From contig JAFYER010000011.1 in the NCBI GenBank assembly GCA_017544165.1, positions 1 to 51,174 on the forward strand: a stretch of 51,174 nucleotides of DNA, in the 5' to 3' direction. Under the pieces are notes generated by a model. That model searched no databases. It saw only the letters and a program-made list of their open reading frames with translations, and was not told where the DNA came from. This DNA is from Bacilli bacterium. Lineage in GTDB: Bacteria > Bacillota_I > Bacilli_A > RF39 > UBA660. Both the position numbers and the translations under genes were made by a program. Below, piece after piece: positions 18,675-26,844 of this stretch (positions are counted from its first letter, which is position 1; the number at the start of each line of letters is the position of its first letter).

Positions 18675-19557
18675 AAAACAATTTGAAGTTCTTGTTGCTA
18701 TCGAGGGCAATACTAGAGAAAAGTATTCTCAAAGAGATATTGCAATTGATACTAATTTTTCTATAGGATTGGTTAATAAAATAGTGACATCTCTACTAGA
18801 TATGGAACTTATTGATTTAAAAAATAGAATTACGGAAAAGGGAAAGCAAAGTCTTGAACCATATCGAGTTAAAAGAGCAATTTTTTTAGCGGCTGGTTTC
18901 GGTTCAAGAATGGTTCCTATCACTTTAAATACACCAAAACCACTTGTTAAGGTCCATGGCAAAAGAATTATTGAATCTTTACTTGATGCAGTAGTTGCTG
19001 TAGGAATAAAAGAAATTATTATTGTAAGAGGATATTTAGGAGAGCAGTTTGAAGTACTACTTCACAAATATCCAAATATAAAATTTGTTGATAATGAAAA
19101 ATATAATGAAGCAAATAACATATCTTCAGCGTATCTGGTTAAAGACATGTTAGAAAATGCTTATGTATTAGAATCAGATTTACTATTATCAAATCCTAAT
19201 TTAATTCGTAAATATGAATATTCAAGTAATTTTTTAGGAGTACCAGTTGATAGAACTGATGACTGGTGTTTTGAAGTTAAAAATGGCATAATAACGAAGC
19301 AAAGAATCGGTGGCATTAATTGTTATCAAATGATAGGTATATCTTACTACACTAGTAAAGATGGTAAACAATTAAGTAAAGATTTAGAAGAAGTTTATTT
19401 GTCACCAGGTGGTAAAGAAAAGTATTGGGATCAAGTTCCACTTGAAATAAAAAAACAGAATTATGAAATGAATGTTAGAGAATGCAAAAGTGAAGATATA
19501 ATTGAAATCGATACTTTTAATGAATTAAAAGCCATCGATAAAACATATGATGTATAA
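18661..19557 (+). CDS. Winged-helix domain fused to LicC/PntC-like cytidylyltransferase
   Basis: This is a 298-residue protein. Residues 1-65 form a winged-helix DNA-binding domain (YSQRDIAIDTNFSIGLVNKI), and residues 68-295 form a nucleotidyltransferase. The NTP-binding loop is FLAAGFGSRM and the substrate region is NEANNISSAYLV followed by VLESDLLL. This pattern is seen in CTP:phosphocholine (LicC) and CTP:2-aminoethylphosphonate (PntC) cytidylyltransferases. After import by the upstream transporter, the enzyme could make a CMP-activated headgroup for decorating a surface glycan. The HTH may regulate the operon. AGGAG lies five bases before the ATG. No LicD-like transferase is in the window. 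Confidence 0.78.
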   Translation: MELTKKQFEVLVAIEGNTREKYSQRDIAIDTNFSIGLVNKIVTSLLDMELIDLKNRITEKGKQSLEPYRVKRAIFLAAGFGSRMVPITLNTPKPLVKVHGKRIIESLLDAVVAVGIKEIIIVRGYLGEQFEVLLHKYPNIKFVDNEKYNEANNISSAYLVKDMLENAYVLESDLLLSNPNLIRKYEYSSNFLGVPVDRTDDWCFEVKNGIITKQRIGGINCYQMIGISYYTSKDGKQLSKDLEEVYLSPGGKEKYWDQVPLEIKKQNYEMNVRECKSEDIIEIDTFNELKAIDKTYDV

Positions 19558-19561
19558 TTTC

Positions 19562-19595
19562 AAAAAAGATTTATTTTAAAAATAGATCTTTTTTT
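19562..19595 (+). terminator. terminator of the aminophosphonate-type operon
   Basis: AAAAAAGATTTATTTT pairs with AATAGATCTTTTTTT around a short A loop, with minor mismatches and a strong T run. Confidence 0.7.
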
Positions 19596-19635
19596 ATCGT
19601 TAAATTTTAACCTTTTATTTTATTATTAACTAATG

Positions 19636-19641
19636 TATAAT
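19636..19641 (+). promoter_or_regulatory. -10 box of the tagO-like gene
   Basis: A perfect TATAAT lies 18 bases before the ATG at 19660. It falls inside a longer open frame starting at 19633, which rules that upstream start out. Confidence 0.5.
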
Positions 19642-19659
19642 AGACTCAGGAGTAATAAA

Positions 19660-20703
19660 ATGAATTTTATTGTTAATAATCATAATGTTGTCGAGATTAT
19701 TTTGATGACATTTTTAATAAGTTTTTTCTTGGTTTTTATTACAAAAAAAGTCGCTCATCATATCGGGGCTCTTGATATGCCAAATGAACGTAAGGTCCAT
19801 AAAGTACCTATGCCAAGGCTTGGAGGGCTTGCAATTTTTGGTGGCTTTTTATTCGGCTATATTGCCTATGGCAGTATAGAAACAAGAATGATTTCTATAT
19901 TAATTGGTTCGTTTATTATTGTGATGCTTGGCTTACTTGATGATATAAAACCAATTAGTGCTAAATATAAATTTCTAGTGCAAATAGTAGCAGCATGTAT
20001 CGTTGTTTTTTATGGAAAATTATTTTTTGATGAAATAACTCTTTTAGGATTAAAATTTGTTTTTCCAGATATGGTTAATAAGTTATTATCAGTATTTTTT
20101 ATAGTTGGGGCTATTAATGCTATTAACTTAATTGATGGACTTGATGGACTTTGTGCTGGAATAAGTTCGATATATTTTGTTACAATAGCTATTATAGCCT
20201 TTGTTTTAAATAAACTTGAAGGATTAGATGTTATATTATGTTTAATAATGCTTGGTTCGACACTTGGCTTTTTAGTTCATAATTTTCCACCGGCAAAATT
20301 ATTTATGGGTGATTGTGGAAGTACCTTTTTAGGATTTATGATAGCGGTCATTGCTTTATTAGGTTTTAAAGTTGCTACAATTACTTCGCTTGCTATACCA
20401 ATTCTAATATTAGCTGTGCCAATATTTGATACAGCCTTTGCGATATTAAGGCGTGTTATTCATCATCGTAGTATTGGTGAACCTGATAAACAACACTTTC
20501 ATCATCAACTTTTAAAAATGAAGTTTAGCACAAAAAAAACTGTGTTAGTTATTTACATAATTAACATTTTATTCTCAGTTGTTTCTATTTTCTATGTACT
20601 TGGAAATAATAAGGTCGCAATAGGTATATATGTTATTTTAATGCTCTTACTACTATTTGTTGTGGCTAAAACAGATATATTATTTGAACATAAAAAGAAA
20701 TAA
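19660..20703 (+). CDS. tagO: Undecaprenyl-phosphate N-acetylglucosaminyl 1-phosphate transferase (TagO/WecA family)
   Basis: This 347-residue integral membrane enzyme with about 10-11 helices starts lipid-linked glycan synthesis by moving GlcNAc-1-phosphate (or a relative) to undecaprenyl phosphate. Motifs in order are NERKVHKVPMPRLGGLAIF, LDDIKPISAKYKF (Mg-binding DD), NLIDGLDGL, FMGDCGSTFLGF and the cytoplasmic HHRSIGEPDKQHFHH loop. The start at 19660 is chosen because CAGGAG stands seven bases before it. It could initiate wall teichoic acid or the polysaccharide made by the upstream block. Confidence 0.93.
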   Translation: MNFIVNNHNVVEIILMTFLISFFLVFITKKVAHHIGALDMPNERKVHKVPMPRLGGLAIFGGFLFGYIAYGSIETRMISILIGSFIIVMLGLLDDIKPISAKYKFLVQIVAACIVVFYGKLFFDEITLLGLKFVFPDMVNKLLSVFFIVGAINAINLIDGLDGLCAGISSIYFVTIAIIAFVLNKLEGLDVILCLIMLGSTLGFLVHNFPPAKLFMGDCGSTFLGFMIAVIALLGFKVATITSLAIPILILAVPIFDTAFAILRRVIHHRSIGEPDKQHFHHQLLKMKFSTKKTVLVIYIINILFSVVSIFYVLGNNKVAIGIYVILMLLLLFVVAKTDILFEHKKK

Positions 20704-20729
20704 ATATATTTTTTATTTAGGGAGGATTT

Positions 20730-21656
20730 ATGGATAAAATTGCAGTATTAATACCATGTTATAACGAAGCAAAAACTATTGAAAAGGTGGTAAAAGATTA
20801 TAAAAAGGCTTTACCTGAAGCAACTATTTATGTTTATGATAATAATTCTTCGGATAACACAGATAAGATTGCTAAGAAAGCAGGAGCGGTTGTTAGATAT
20901 GAATATAAACAAGGTAAAGGTAATGTTGTAAGAAGCATGTTTAGGCAAATTGATGCCGAGTGTTATATAATGATTGATGGCGATGATACATATCCTGCAG
21001 AGCATGCTAGGCAGATGTGTGATTTAATTTTGGAGGGTAAAGCAGATATGGTAATCGGTGATAGATTATCATCTACTTATTTTACTGAAAACAAAAGACC
21101 ATTTCATAATTTCGGCAACAAAATGGTTAGATTCTTTATTAACAAGTTATTTAAAAACAATGTAAAAGATATTATGACTGGTTATCGGGCTTTTAATTAC
21201 GAATTTGTTAAAGGTTTTCCAGTTTTATCAAAGGGTTTTGAAATTGAAACGGAAATGACAATACACGCTGTTGATAAAAACTATCATCTGGTGGAAATCC
21301 CCGTTAACTATAAAGATCGCCCGGAAGGCAGTGAATCAAAGTTAAATACATTTAAGGATGGTTTTAAAGTTTTAAAAACAATTGCTATTTTATTTAAAGA
21401 ATACAAACCATCTGCCTTTTTTAATATTTTTTCTGTGATTTTCTTAGTTCTTGCCTTGGGTTTCGGTGTTCCTGTCGTTGTCGAGTATTATAAGACCGGT
21501 CTTGTACCAAGATTTCCAACTTTAATAGTAGCTTGTATATTTTTAATTATTTCTCTTCTTTTGTGGATAACCGGTGTAATACTACAGGTAATTGTAAAAA
21601 AACATAAGCAATTATATGAAATACTAATGAATATGATGGATAAGCATAATGAATAA
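20730..21656 (+). CDS. DPM1/GtrB-like polyprenyl-phosphate glycosyltransferase
   Basis: This 308-residue protein has a GT2 domain (IPCYNEAKTIEKVV, YDNNSSDNT, MIDGDDTYPAE with the DXD-like site, MTGYRAFN) followed by two membrane helices (about 225-250 and 260-290). This is the form of enzymes that load a sugar onto undecaprenyl phosphate at the cytoplasmic face. It overlaps the gtrA-type gene by 8 bp, and the two are a known functional pair. GGGAGGA precedes the ATG. Confidence 0.9.
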   Translation: MDKIAVLIPCYNEAKTIEKVVKDYKKALPEATIYVYDNNSSDNTDKIAKKAGAVVRYEYKQGKGNVVRSMFRQIDAECYIMIDGDDTYPAEHARQMCDLILEGKADMVIGDRLSSTYFTENKRPFHNFGNKMVRFFINKLFKNNVKDIMTGYRAFNYEFVKGFPVLSKGFEIETEMTIHAVDKNYHLVEIPVNYKDRPEGSESKLNTFKDGFKVLKTIAILFKEYKPSAFFNIFSVIFLVLALGFGVPVVVEYYKTGLVPRFPTLIVACIFLIISLLLWITGVILQVIVKKHKQLYEILMNMMDKHNE

Positions 21657-22026
21657 ACTTTTTAAACAACTATTTCGTTTTGGTATAGTGGGTGGTATAG
21701 CTTTTTTAATTGATTTTGGTATTTTTGCCTTATTAACTCATTTGGGAATGCATTATTTAATAGCTCAAATTATTTCCTTTAGTATTTCGCTTGCATTTAA
21801 TTATGTTGCTAGTATAAAATGGGTATTTGATGCTAAAAAGCAGACTCCAAAAGAAATAATAATTTTTGTTTCATTAAGTGTTGTAGGCCTTGGCATCAAT
21901 GAGTTGTTATTATTTATTGGAATTGATAAATTACATTTCCATGAACTTATTGTAAAATTGTTTGCTACTGCTGTGGTAATGGTATTTAATTTTGTTACTA
22001 GAAAATTAATTATCGAAAAAAAATAA
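21649..22026 (+). CDS. GtrA family membrane protein
   Basis: This 125-residue protein has four hydrophobic helices. LFRFGIVGGIAFLIDFGIFA and FNYVASIKWVF are typical of GtrA/DPMS2, proposed to flip or hold polyprenyl-phosphate-linked sugar for extracytoplasmic transfer. It partners the GT2 enzyme just upstream (8-bp overlap). The distant acceptor transferase is not evident next to it. Confidence 0.88.
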   Translation: MNKLFKQLFRFGIVGGIAFLIDFGIFALLTHLGMHYLIAQIISFSISLAFNYVASIKWVFDAKKQTPKEIIIFVSLSVVGLGINELLLFIGIDKLHFHELIVKLFATAVVMVFNFVTRKLIIEKK

Positions 22027-22045
22027 CGCCTATTGGCGTTTTTTT
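22025..22045. terminator. bidirectional terminator between convergent genes
   Basis: A 6-bp GC-rich hairpin AACGCC-TATT-GGCGTT has T runs on both strands. It overlaps both stop codons and serves gtrA on plus and the peptidase on minus. Confidence 0.85.
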
Positions 22046-23112
22046 AGTGTTCGAGAAAGCATTACTCTTTCTTTATGAAGTTCGCGAGAATTGGCATTTG
22101 GAAATAAACCTAAATTACCGAGTTCTCTAGTATACCTTACATCATCTTCATATTCCATCATAATAAATTTTTTTAAAGTATTTAATGCTTTTTCTCGATT
22201 TCCTTTATATAAGTAATAAAACTCTATAGCAAATATATAGTCAAGTGTTGGAACAATTGGGGTGTCATCAAGTACGCTATCTAAATTAGTTATTCCACAT
22301 TCTGTTGCTCTTCTTCTTAAATCCCGATTACACTTAAAACAACCAAGTTCAGATTCTACTTCATATAAACTCATTAAGTGAGACATATTATGTGCATCAT
22401 CACAAAACTTTTTATGCAGTGCTACTTTTAAAGCGTCCATTTTATGATCTTTAAAAACACCTTCAAAATAGTCACAAGCAAGAAGCTCTACCAAAGTGGA
22501 ATCTATTTCGGAATAGGGTTCTTTACTATACAAAAAGTGTTCTGCATTAATTAAAAAACTAGTTGCATGCATATATTCGTGAGCTGTTGTTATTAAATCA
22601 TCATACGTAAACTCTCTTTTTACTTTTAGAAAAGACTCTTTGGTTGTATTAATGCTAAAAGATTCTTCTTTAAGACCTGGCGTATTTGCTGGTTCAAAAA
22701 GAATATGATCTCTGCGGCGATAAAAGCTTTTCATAAAATTACCAAAGAAAAAATGATCAAAACAATGTTTATAAAAATCATGGGTAAGATCTAGCAAATC
22801 CTTTCTAGATAAACTACATGTTTTAATAGGTACTGTAGCAAAATCTTCTTTAGTGCAAATAGAAAAATCACGGATTTCACCCCATAAATAATCTATATCT
22901 TCAAGTTGCTCAGTTTTTCCATGGTATCTTTCAAGTAAACTTGCATCGTGGCATTCTAAACATTTATCTTCTAACATGCTTTTTAAAAGTGCCAAATCTT
23001 CGATTAATTTTTGTCTTTGTTCTTCGTTATTTATTTTATTTTCTGAATAGAGATGACATAAATAGCTATATCTATCTCTTATTTGATCAATTGTCCAATT
23101 AAAGTGTACCAT
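22030..23112 (-). CDS. M3-like zinc metallopeptidase
   Basis: This 360-residue soluble protein has no signal peptide. TTAHEYMHATSF carries the HExxH zinc motif and the downstream SEIDSTLVELLACDYF supplies the third Glu. The HExxH plus ExxSTxxE arrangement is that of M3 oligopeptidases (PepF/thimet type). It is much shorter than the usual 560-680 residues and so lacks most of the N-terminal helical lobe. The start is ATG 23110-23112 with AAGGGAG five bases upstream; a frame from 23142 would run into the palindromic control site. Role: probably intracellular peptide trimming. Confidence 0.7.
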   Translation of the reverse strand: MVHFNWTIDQIRDRYSYLCHLYSENKINNEEQRQKLIEDLALLKSMLEDKCLECHDASLLERYHGKTEQLEDIDYLWGEIRDFSICTKEDFATVPIKTCSLSRKDLLDLTHDFYKHCFDHFFFGNFMKSFYRRRDHILFEPANTPGLKEESFSINTTKESFLKVKREFTYDDLITTAHEYMHATSFLINAEHFLYSKEPYSEIDSTLVELLACDYFEGVFKDHKMDALKVALHKKFCDDAHNMSHLMSLYEVESELGCFKCNRDLRRRATECGITNLDSVLDDTPIVPTLDYIFAIEFYYLYKGNREKALNTLKKFIMMEYEDDVRYTRELGNLGLFPNANSRELHKERVMLSRTLKKRQ

Positions 23113-23140
23113 ATAAACTCCCTTATAGTTAAAGTCTATC

Positions 23141-23158
23141 ACAAATACCGGTATTTGT
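23141..23158. promoter_or_regulatory. 18-bp perfect palindrome between divergent genes
   Basis: ACAAATACCGGTATTTGT is a perfect two-fold repeat lying 29 bases upstream of the peptidase ATG and just upstream of the yebC promoter. There is no T run, so it looks like an operator and not a terminator. Confidence 0.6.
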
Positions 23159-23167
23159 TAATAATAT

Positions 23168-23197
23168 TTGTCAGAAAATAAGCATATATGTTATAAT
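23168..23197 (+). promoter_or_regulatory. promoter of yebC-ftsY-ylxM
   Basis: TTGTCA (23168-23173), 18 bases, then TGT-TATAAT (23189-23197, extended -10). The SD AAGGAAG follows before the ATG at 23224. Confidence 0.65.
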
Positions 23198-23223
23198 CAT
23201 GCATAGAAAAAGGAAGTGAAATT

Positions 23224-23940
23224 ATGGGTAGAGCTTATGAAGTTAGAAAAGCAAGTATTCAAAAAACTGGTGCTGCCAAGGGCAAGATTTATACTACATA
23301 TGCCAAAGAAATATATCTTGCGGCTAAAAAAGGAGTTCCTGACCCGGATAGTAATGTCATATTAAAAAGACTCGTAGATAAAGCTAAAAAATTACAAGTT
23401 CCAAGCGACATTATTCAAAGGGCAATTGATAAGGCTAAAGGCGCTGGTGGCGAGGATTATACTGAAGTTGTTTATGAGGGCTTTGGACCTGGTGCTTCAA
23501 CTCTAATAATTAAAACTCTTACTGATAATGTTAACAGAACGGTTGGTATGGTAAGAGCGGCTTTTAATAAGGTTCATAAGAATTTAGGGGTTTCCAATAG
23601 TGTTTCTTATAATTATGATTATTTAGGTGTTGTATCATTTAAATGTGATAACGAGGAAGCTATTTTAGATAAGCTTATCGAAGAGGGTATTGAACCAATT
23701 GATTTTGAATGTGAAGATGGCATATTAACCATTTCTGTTAATCCTTCGGATGAAAACAAATTAAAAGATGCTATTGAAAGTATTATACCTGATGTCGAAT
23801 ATCTATTTGATGAAGTAGGCATGTTTGCCAAAGAAAAAATAACATTGGAAGGTGAAGATAAAGAACTTTTTGAGCGACTTCTTTCTTTACTCGAAGATAT
23901 CGAAGATGTTTCAAATATTTATCATAATGTGGAATTGTAA
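23224..23940 (+). CDS. yebC: YebC/PmpR family protein
   Basis: This 238-residue cytoplasmic protein starts MGRAYEVRKASIQKT. It continues with the conserved IYTTYAKEIYLAAKKG and VPSDIIQRAIDKAKGAG, then YEGFGPG and NRTVGMVRAAF. These are hallmarks of the YebC/YeeN family, studied as transcription regulators and more recently as factors easing translation of proline-rich stretches. It is the first gene of an apparent operon with ftsY (two-base gap). Confidence 0.95.
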   Translation: MGRAYEVRKASIQKTGAAKGKIYTTYAKEIYLAAKKGVPDPDSNVILKRLVDKAKKLQVPSDIIQRAIDKAKGAGGEDYTEVVYEGFGPGASTLIIKTLTDNVNRTVGMVRAAFNKVHKNLGVSNSVSYNYDYLGVVSFKCDNEEAILDKLIEEGIEPIDFECEDGILTISVNPSDENKLKDAIESIIPDVEYLFDEVGMFAKEKITLEGEDKELFERLLSLLEDIEDVSNIYHNVEL

Positions 23941-23942
23941 TT

Positions 23943-24932
23943 ATGTCATTATTTAGTAAGATAAAAGAAAAATTTACGAAACAAAAAATAGATGAACCTA
24001 AAGAAAAAGAGATTTTAGAAACTTATGATAAGGGTTTGGAAAAAACTAGAGATGAATTTGTTTCTAAGCTTAATTTACTTGGAATCAAGTATACAAAAGT
24101 AAGTGATGAATATTTCGAAGAGCTTGAAAATCTTTTGATAATGGCGGATATTGGTGTTAATACTGTGTTTTCCTTTATGGATAGAATAAAAGATCGGGTA
24201 AAAAAAGAAAATATTATTGATACTAAATACCTAAATGAAGTTATTGTCGATGAGTTATTTATCATTTACGTTAATAATCAAAGCCTAACAGATAAAATAA
24301 ATTTTGCTGAGGATGGCCCAACTGTTATTTTAGTAGTAGGAGTTAATGGAGTTGGTAAAACAACTACTATTGCTAAACTTGCTTATAAATATAAAGAAAT
24401 GGGTAAAAGTGTCATGATGATTGCGGGCGATACTTTTAGAGCAGGTGCTGTTTCCCAATTAAAGTTATGGAGTGAAAGAGTTGGTACTGACTTTTATGGT
24501 AAAGACGAAAGTGATCCAGCTGGGGTAATATTTGATGGCTTACATAAAGCTATCGATAATAAGAATGATATTGTTCTTATTGATACCGCTGGTAGGCTTC
24601 AAAATAAAGTCAATCTTATGGCTGAACTTGAAAAAATTAACAAAGTAATAGGTAGAATTATTCCCGATGCTCCTCATGAGACACTTTTAATTATTGATGC
24701 TACAACTGGCCAAAATGGAATAATGCAAGCAAAAAGTTTCAAAGAAATTACTAATATTACAGGCATCGTACTGACAAAACTAGATAGTACGGCTAAAGGT
24801 GGAATTGTTTTAGCTATTAAAGAAGAAGTTAATATTCCAGTTAAATTTGTAGGTTTGGGAGAAAAGATGACTGATTTAGAAACCTTCGATATTGAAAATT
24901 ATATCTATGGTTTATTTAAGGATTTAATGTAA
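23943..24932 (+). CDS. ftsY: Signal recognition particle receptor FtsY
   Basis: This 329-residue SRP-family GTPase docks SRP-ribosome complexes at the membrane. A short charged N-terminal region (about 1-35, the reduced A domain) precedes the NG domain. The G1 loop is VVGVNGVGKTTTIAKLAYK (about 130-148), followed by GDTFRAGAVSQL, IDTAGRLQ, ATTGQNG and TKLDSTAKGG. The length matches Gram-positive FtsY. Its stop overlaps the ylxM start by one base. Confidence 0.97.
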   Translation: MSLFSKIKEKFTKQKIDEPKEKEILETYDKGLEKTRDEFVSKLNLLGIKYTKVSDEYFEELENLLIMADIGVNTVFSFMDRIKDRVKKENIIDTKYLNEVIVDELFIIYVNNQSLTDKINFAEDGPTVILVVGVNGVGKTTTIAKLAYKYKEMGKSVMMIAGDTFRAGAVSQLKLWSERVGTDFYGKDESDPAGVIFDGLHKAIDNKNDIVLIDTAGRLQNKVNLMAELEKINKVIGRIIPDAPHETLLIIDATTGQNGIMQAKSFKEITNITGIVLTKLDSTAKGGIVLAIKEEVNIPVKFVGLGEKMTDLETFDIENYIYGLFKDLM

Positions 24933-25180
24933 TGAATGAATTTGTATATTATTCTGATCTTTATAATATTTATGGCTTTTTACTAACTAAAAATCAACAA
25001 GAAATTTTTAGCCTATATTACGAAGATGATTTATCTTTTAGTGAAATAGCTGGGTTTAAAAAAGTTTCTAAAAGCTATATAGGAAAAATAATTTTACAAA
25101 CGAAGAAAAAATTAGATTATTATGAAGCTAATTTACATCATTACGAATTATTAAAAAAGATCGAAGAAAAAAGAAGCTAA
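24932..25180 (+). CDS. ylxM: YlxM/p13-like helix-turn-helix protein
   Basis: This 82-residue protein is related to sigma-factor region 4. LLTKNQQEIFSLYYEDDLSF, then SEIAGFKKVSKSYIGKII, is the usual YlxM helix-turn-helix. YlxM normally sits before ffh and stimulates SRP. Here it follows ftsY (TAATG overlap), which keeps the link to the SRP pathway although ffh is not in the window. The C-terminus overlaps the convergent membrane-protein gene by four bases. Confidence 0.88.
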   Translation: MNEFVYYSDLYNIYGFLLTKNQQEIFSLYYEDDLSFSEIAGFKKVSKSYIGKIILQTKKKLDYYEANLHHYELLKKIEEKRS

Positions 25181-26751
25181 TTATTTTTAACTTCTTTTTC
25201 TTTGGCTTCAGCTTTTGCTTTTTCAAGTGCGTCAGAGTAGGAATCTATTACTTGTTGTCTAGTTTCTGCATCAAAAACATCGTTACGAACAAATACCATA
25301 TATTGTTTTTCTGAATCATCGTATAGTACAAAATACTTTGTACTTTCTTGCATTGTTGCTTTAAGGGCATCGCTATAACCTACAAGCATAAAATCAAATT
25401 TATATTTATCAACAAATTCCTCACGATTTAAAATATTGTGTTGTAAATCGTAGTATTCTTTGAAAAGGTCTTCTTTTTTATTATTCTTTTTTAAATAAAG
25501 TTCAGCTCTAGGATCCATATATGGTTTATATCCCCGGAATTCAACATAACCGCCATCATTAAATGAAGAATAAATAGTATGTTTATTTTTATCAGCATAT
25601 TGGCTTATTACATCTATAGCTACTTCGGCATTATGCGTTAATTTTACAGTAATAATTTTATAAACAAATAATGCTGAAGTTCCGGCAATAATTAACACAC
25701 CCACAATACAATAAAATATATTTAATGCTTTTCTTAATTCAGGAAAAATATCATTGAACGATTTGGGAAATAAATCTTTAAAAAAGTAGGCAAGAGGGAA
25801 TGTACTTACTAATACAAAATGACTAAATCCCTTGATAGACATAAGCCCTAAAATCATTGTTCCACAGTATAAACAAATATATCTTACTCTAATATTTCCT
25901 TCTCTGAAGAATACATAAATTAAAGATGTTATTAATATTAAAAGGAACATATGATTTGCTAGATTGTTCGAAGAAAATGTAAAGGGCAAAAGTTCATTAA
26001 TATATGAGTGCATATATTTATCGCCATAACTAGTAAAAATAAATGTAATAGCTTTATAACCATATGGATTAATAAAACCAACTAAAAGAGCAACAATAAT
26101 TGCTATAAAAAGTGGCTTTTTTCGGTAACCTTGAGTTCTTAAAAAATTATTTTTAAATGAGTCAATGACATATGGTAGAATAAATAAGAATATCATCCAC
26201 CATAATGAAGCGTGTATATTTATTTCTATAAATGAAAAAATAGGAATCCATATTAAGTACTTTCCATTATCAGTTTTAATATACAATTCTAAGACGTATA
26301 AGAGAGCCAGCAAAATAATAAAACTCAGTATTTGGGGTCTAGTAACAATATAATGAGATGATAATGTTATTGAGGTGGCAAACATTAATAGCATAGAGAG
26401 AATTTTGTTATCATCACTAATTGTCAAGCATAATTTATAAGCAAAAAAACAAATAAAAAAATTACAGATAAGAACCAAAACTATCATTCCAGGTTCTTTA
26501 AAAAGATTATAAATAATCCAAAAAAGTGAAGCAGATGCCCAGTTTTGAACTGTTACATGAAGACCCTTATGCATTGAAAGAGGATCGATTTTATAAATTC
26601 CATTTTGGACAATATAACGTCCCTCACTTAATAAATACCATAAATCATTATCTAAATTTCTAATTACTAATAAAGTAAAAAATAAAGGTAATGTAAAAAA
26701 TATAACATATATCCATTTACTTGGTTTATATTCTTTGATCTTCTTGACCAT
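25177..26751 (-). CDS. Polytopic membrane protein, GT-C glycosyltransferase-like
   Basis: This 524-residue protein has about ten or more hydrophobic segments and a soluble C-terminal part (about 385-524). The first extracytoplasmic loop, NLDNDLWYLLSEGRYI followed by YKIDPLSMHKG and NWASASLFW, resembles the acidic catalytic loop of GT-C enzymes that use polyprenyl-phosphate sugars. It could be the acceptor-side transferase for the GtrB/GtrA pair at 20730-22026, but that is inference. The extreme C-terminus is Glu/Lys/Ala-rich. A GGAGTGA SD precedes the ATG. Confidence 0.62.
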   Translation of the reverse strand: MVKKIKEYKPSKWIYVIFFTLPLFFTLLVIRNLDNDLWYLLSEGRYIVQNGIYKIDPLSMHKGLHVTVQNWASASLFWIIYNLFKEPGMIVLVLICNFFICFFAYKLCLTISDDNKILSMLLMFATSITLSSHYIVTRPQILSFIILLALLYVLELYIKTDNGKYLIWIPIFSFIEINIHASLWWMIFLFILPYVIDSFKNNFLRTQGYRKKPLFIAIIVALLVGFINPYGYKAITFIFTSYGDKYMHSYINELLPFTFSSNNLANHMFLLILITSLIYVFFREGNIRVRYICLYCGTMILGLMSIKGFSHFVLVSTFPLAYFFKDLFPKSFNDIFPELRKALNIFYCIVGVLIIAGTSALFVYKIITVKLTHNAEVAIDVISQYADKNKHTIYSSFNDGGYVEFRGYKPYMDPRAELYLKKNNKKEDLFKEYYDLQHNILNREEFVDKYKFDFMLVGYSDALKATMQESTKYFVLYDDSEKQYMVFVRNDVFDAETRQQVIDSYSDALEKAKAEAKEKEVKNN

Positions 26752-26844
26752 TTTATCACTCCATTCCTAAGAAAATTATATCAAACTATTATTGTGTTTG
26801 TCATTTTTTTTGCATAAAATAATACATTTTATAAGAGGTGTCAT

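Noticed and set aside
19633-19659. Upstream ATG for the tagO-like gene
   Set aside because: It overlaps the TATAAT box; the ATG at 19660 has a properly spaced SD and the family N-terminus.
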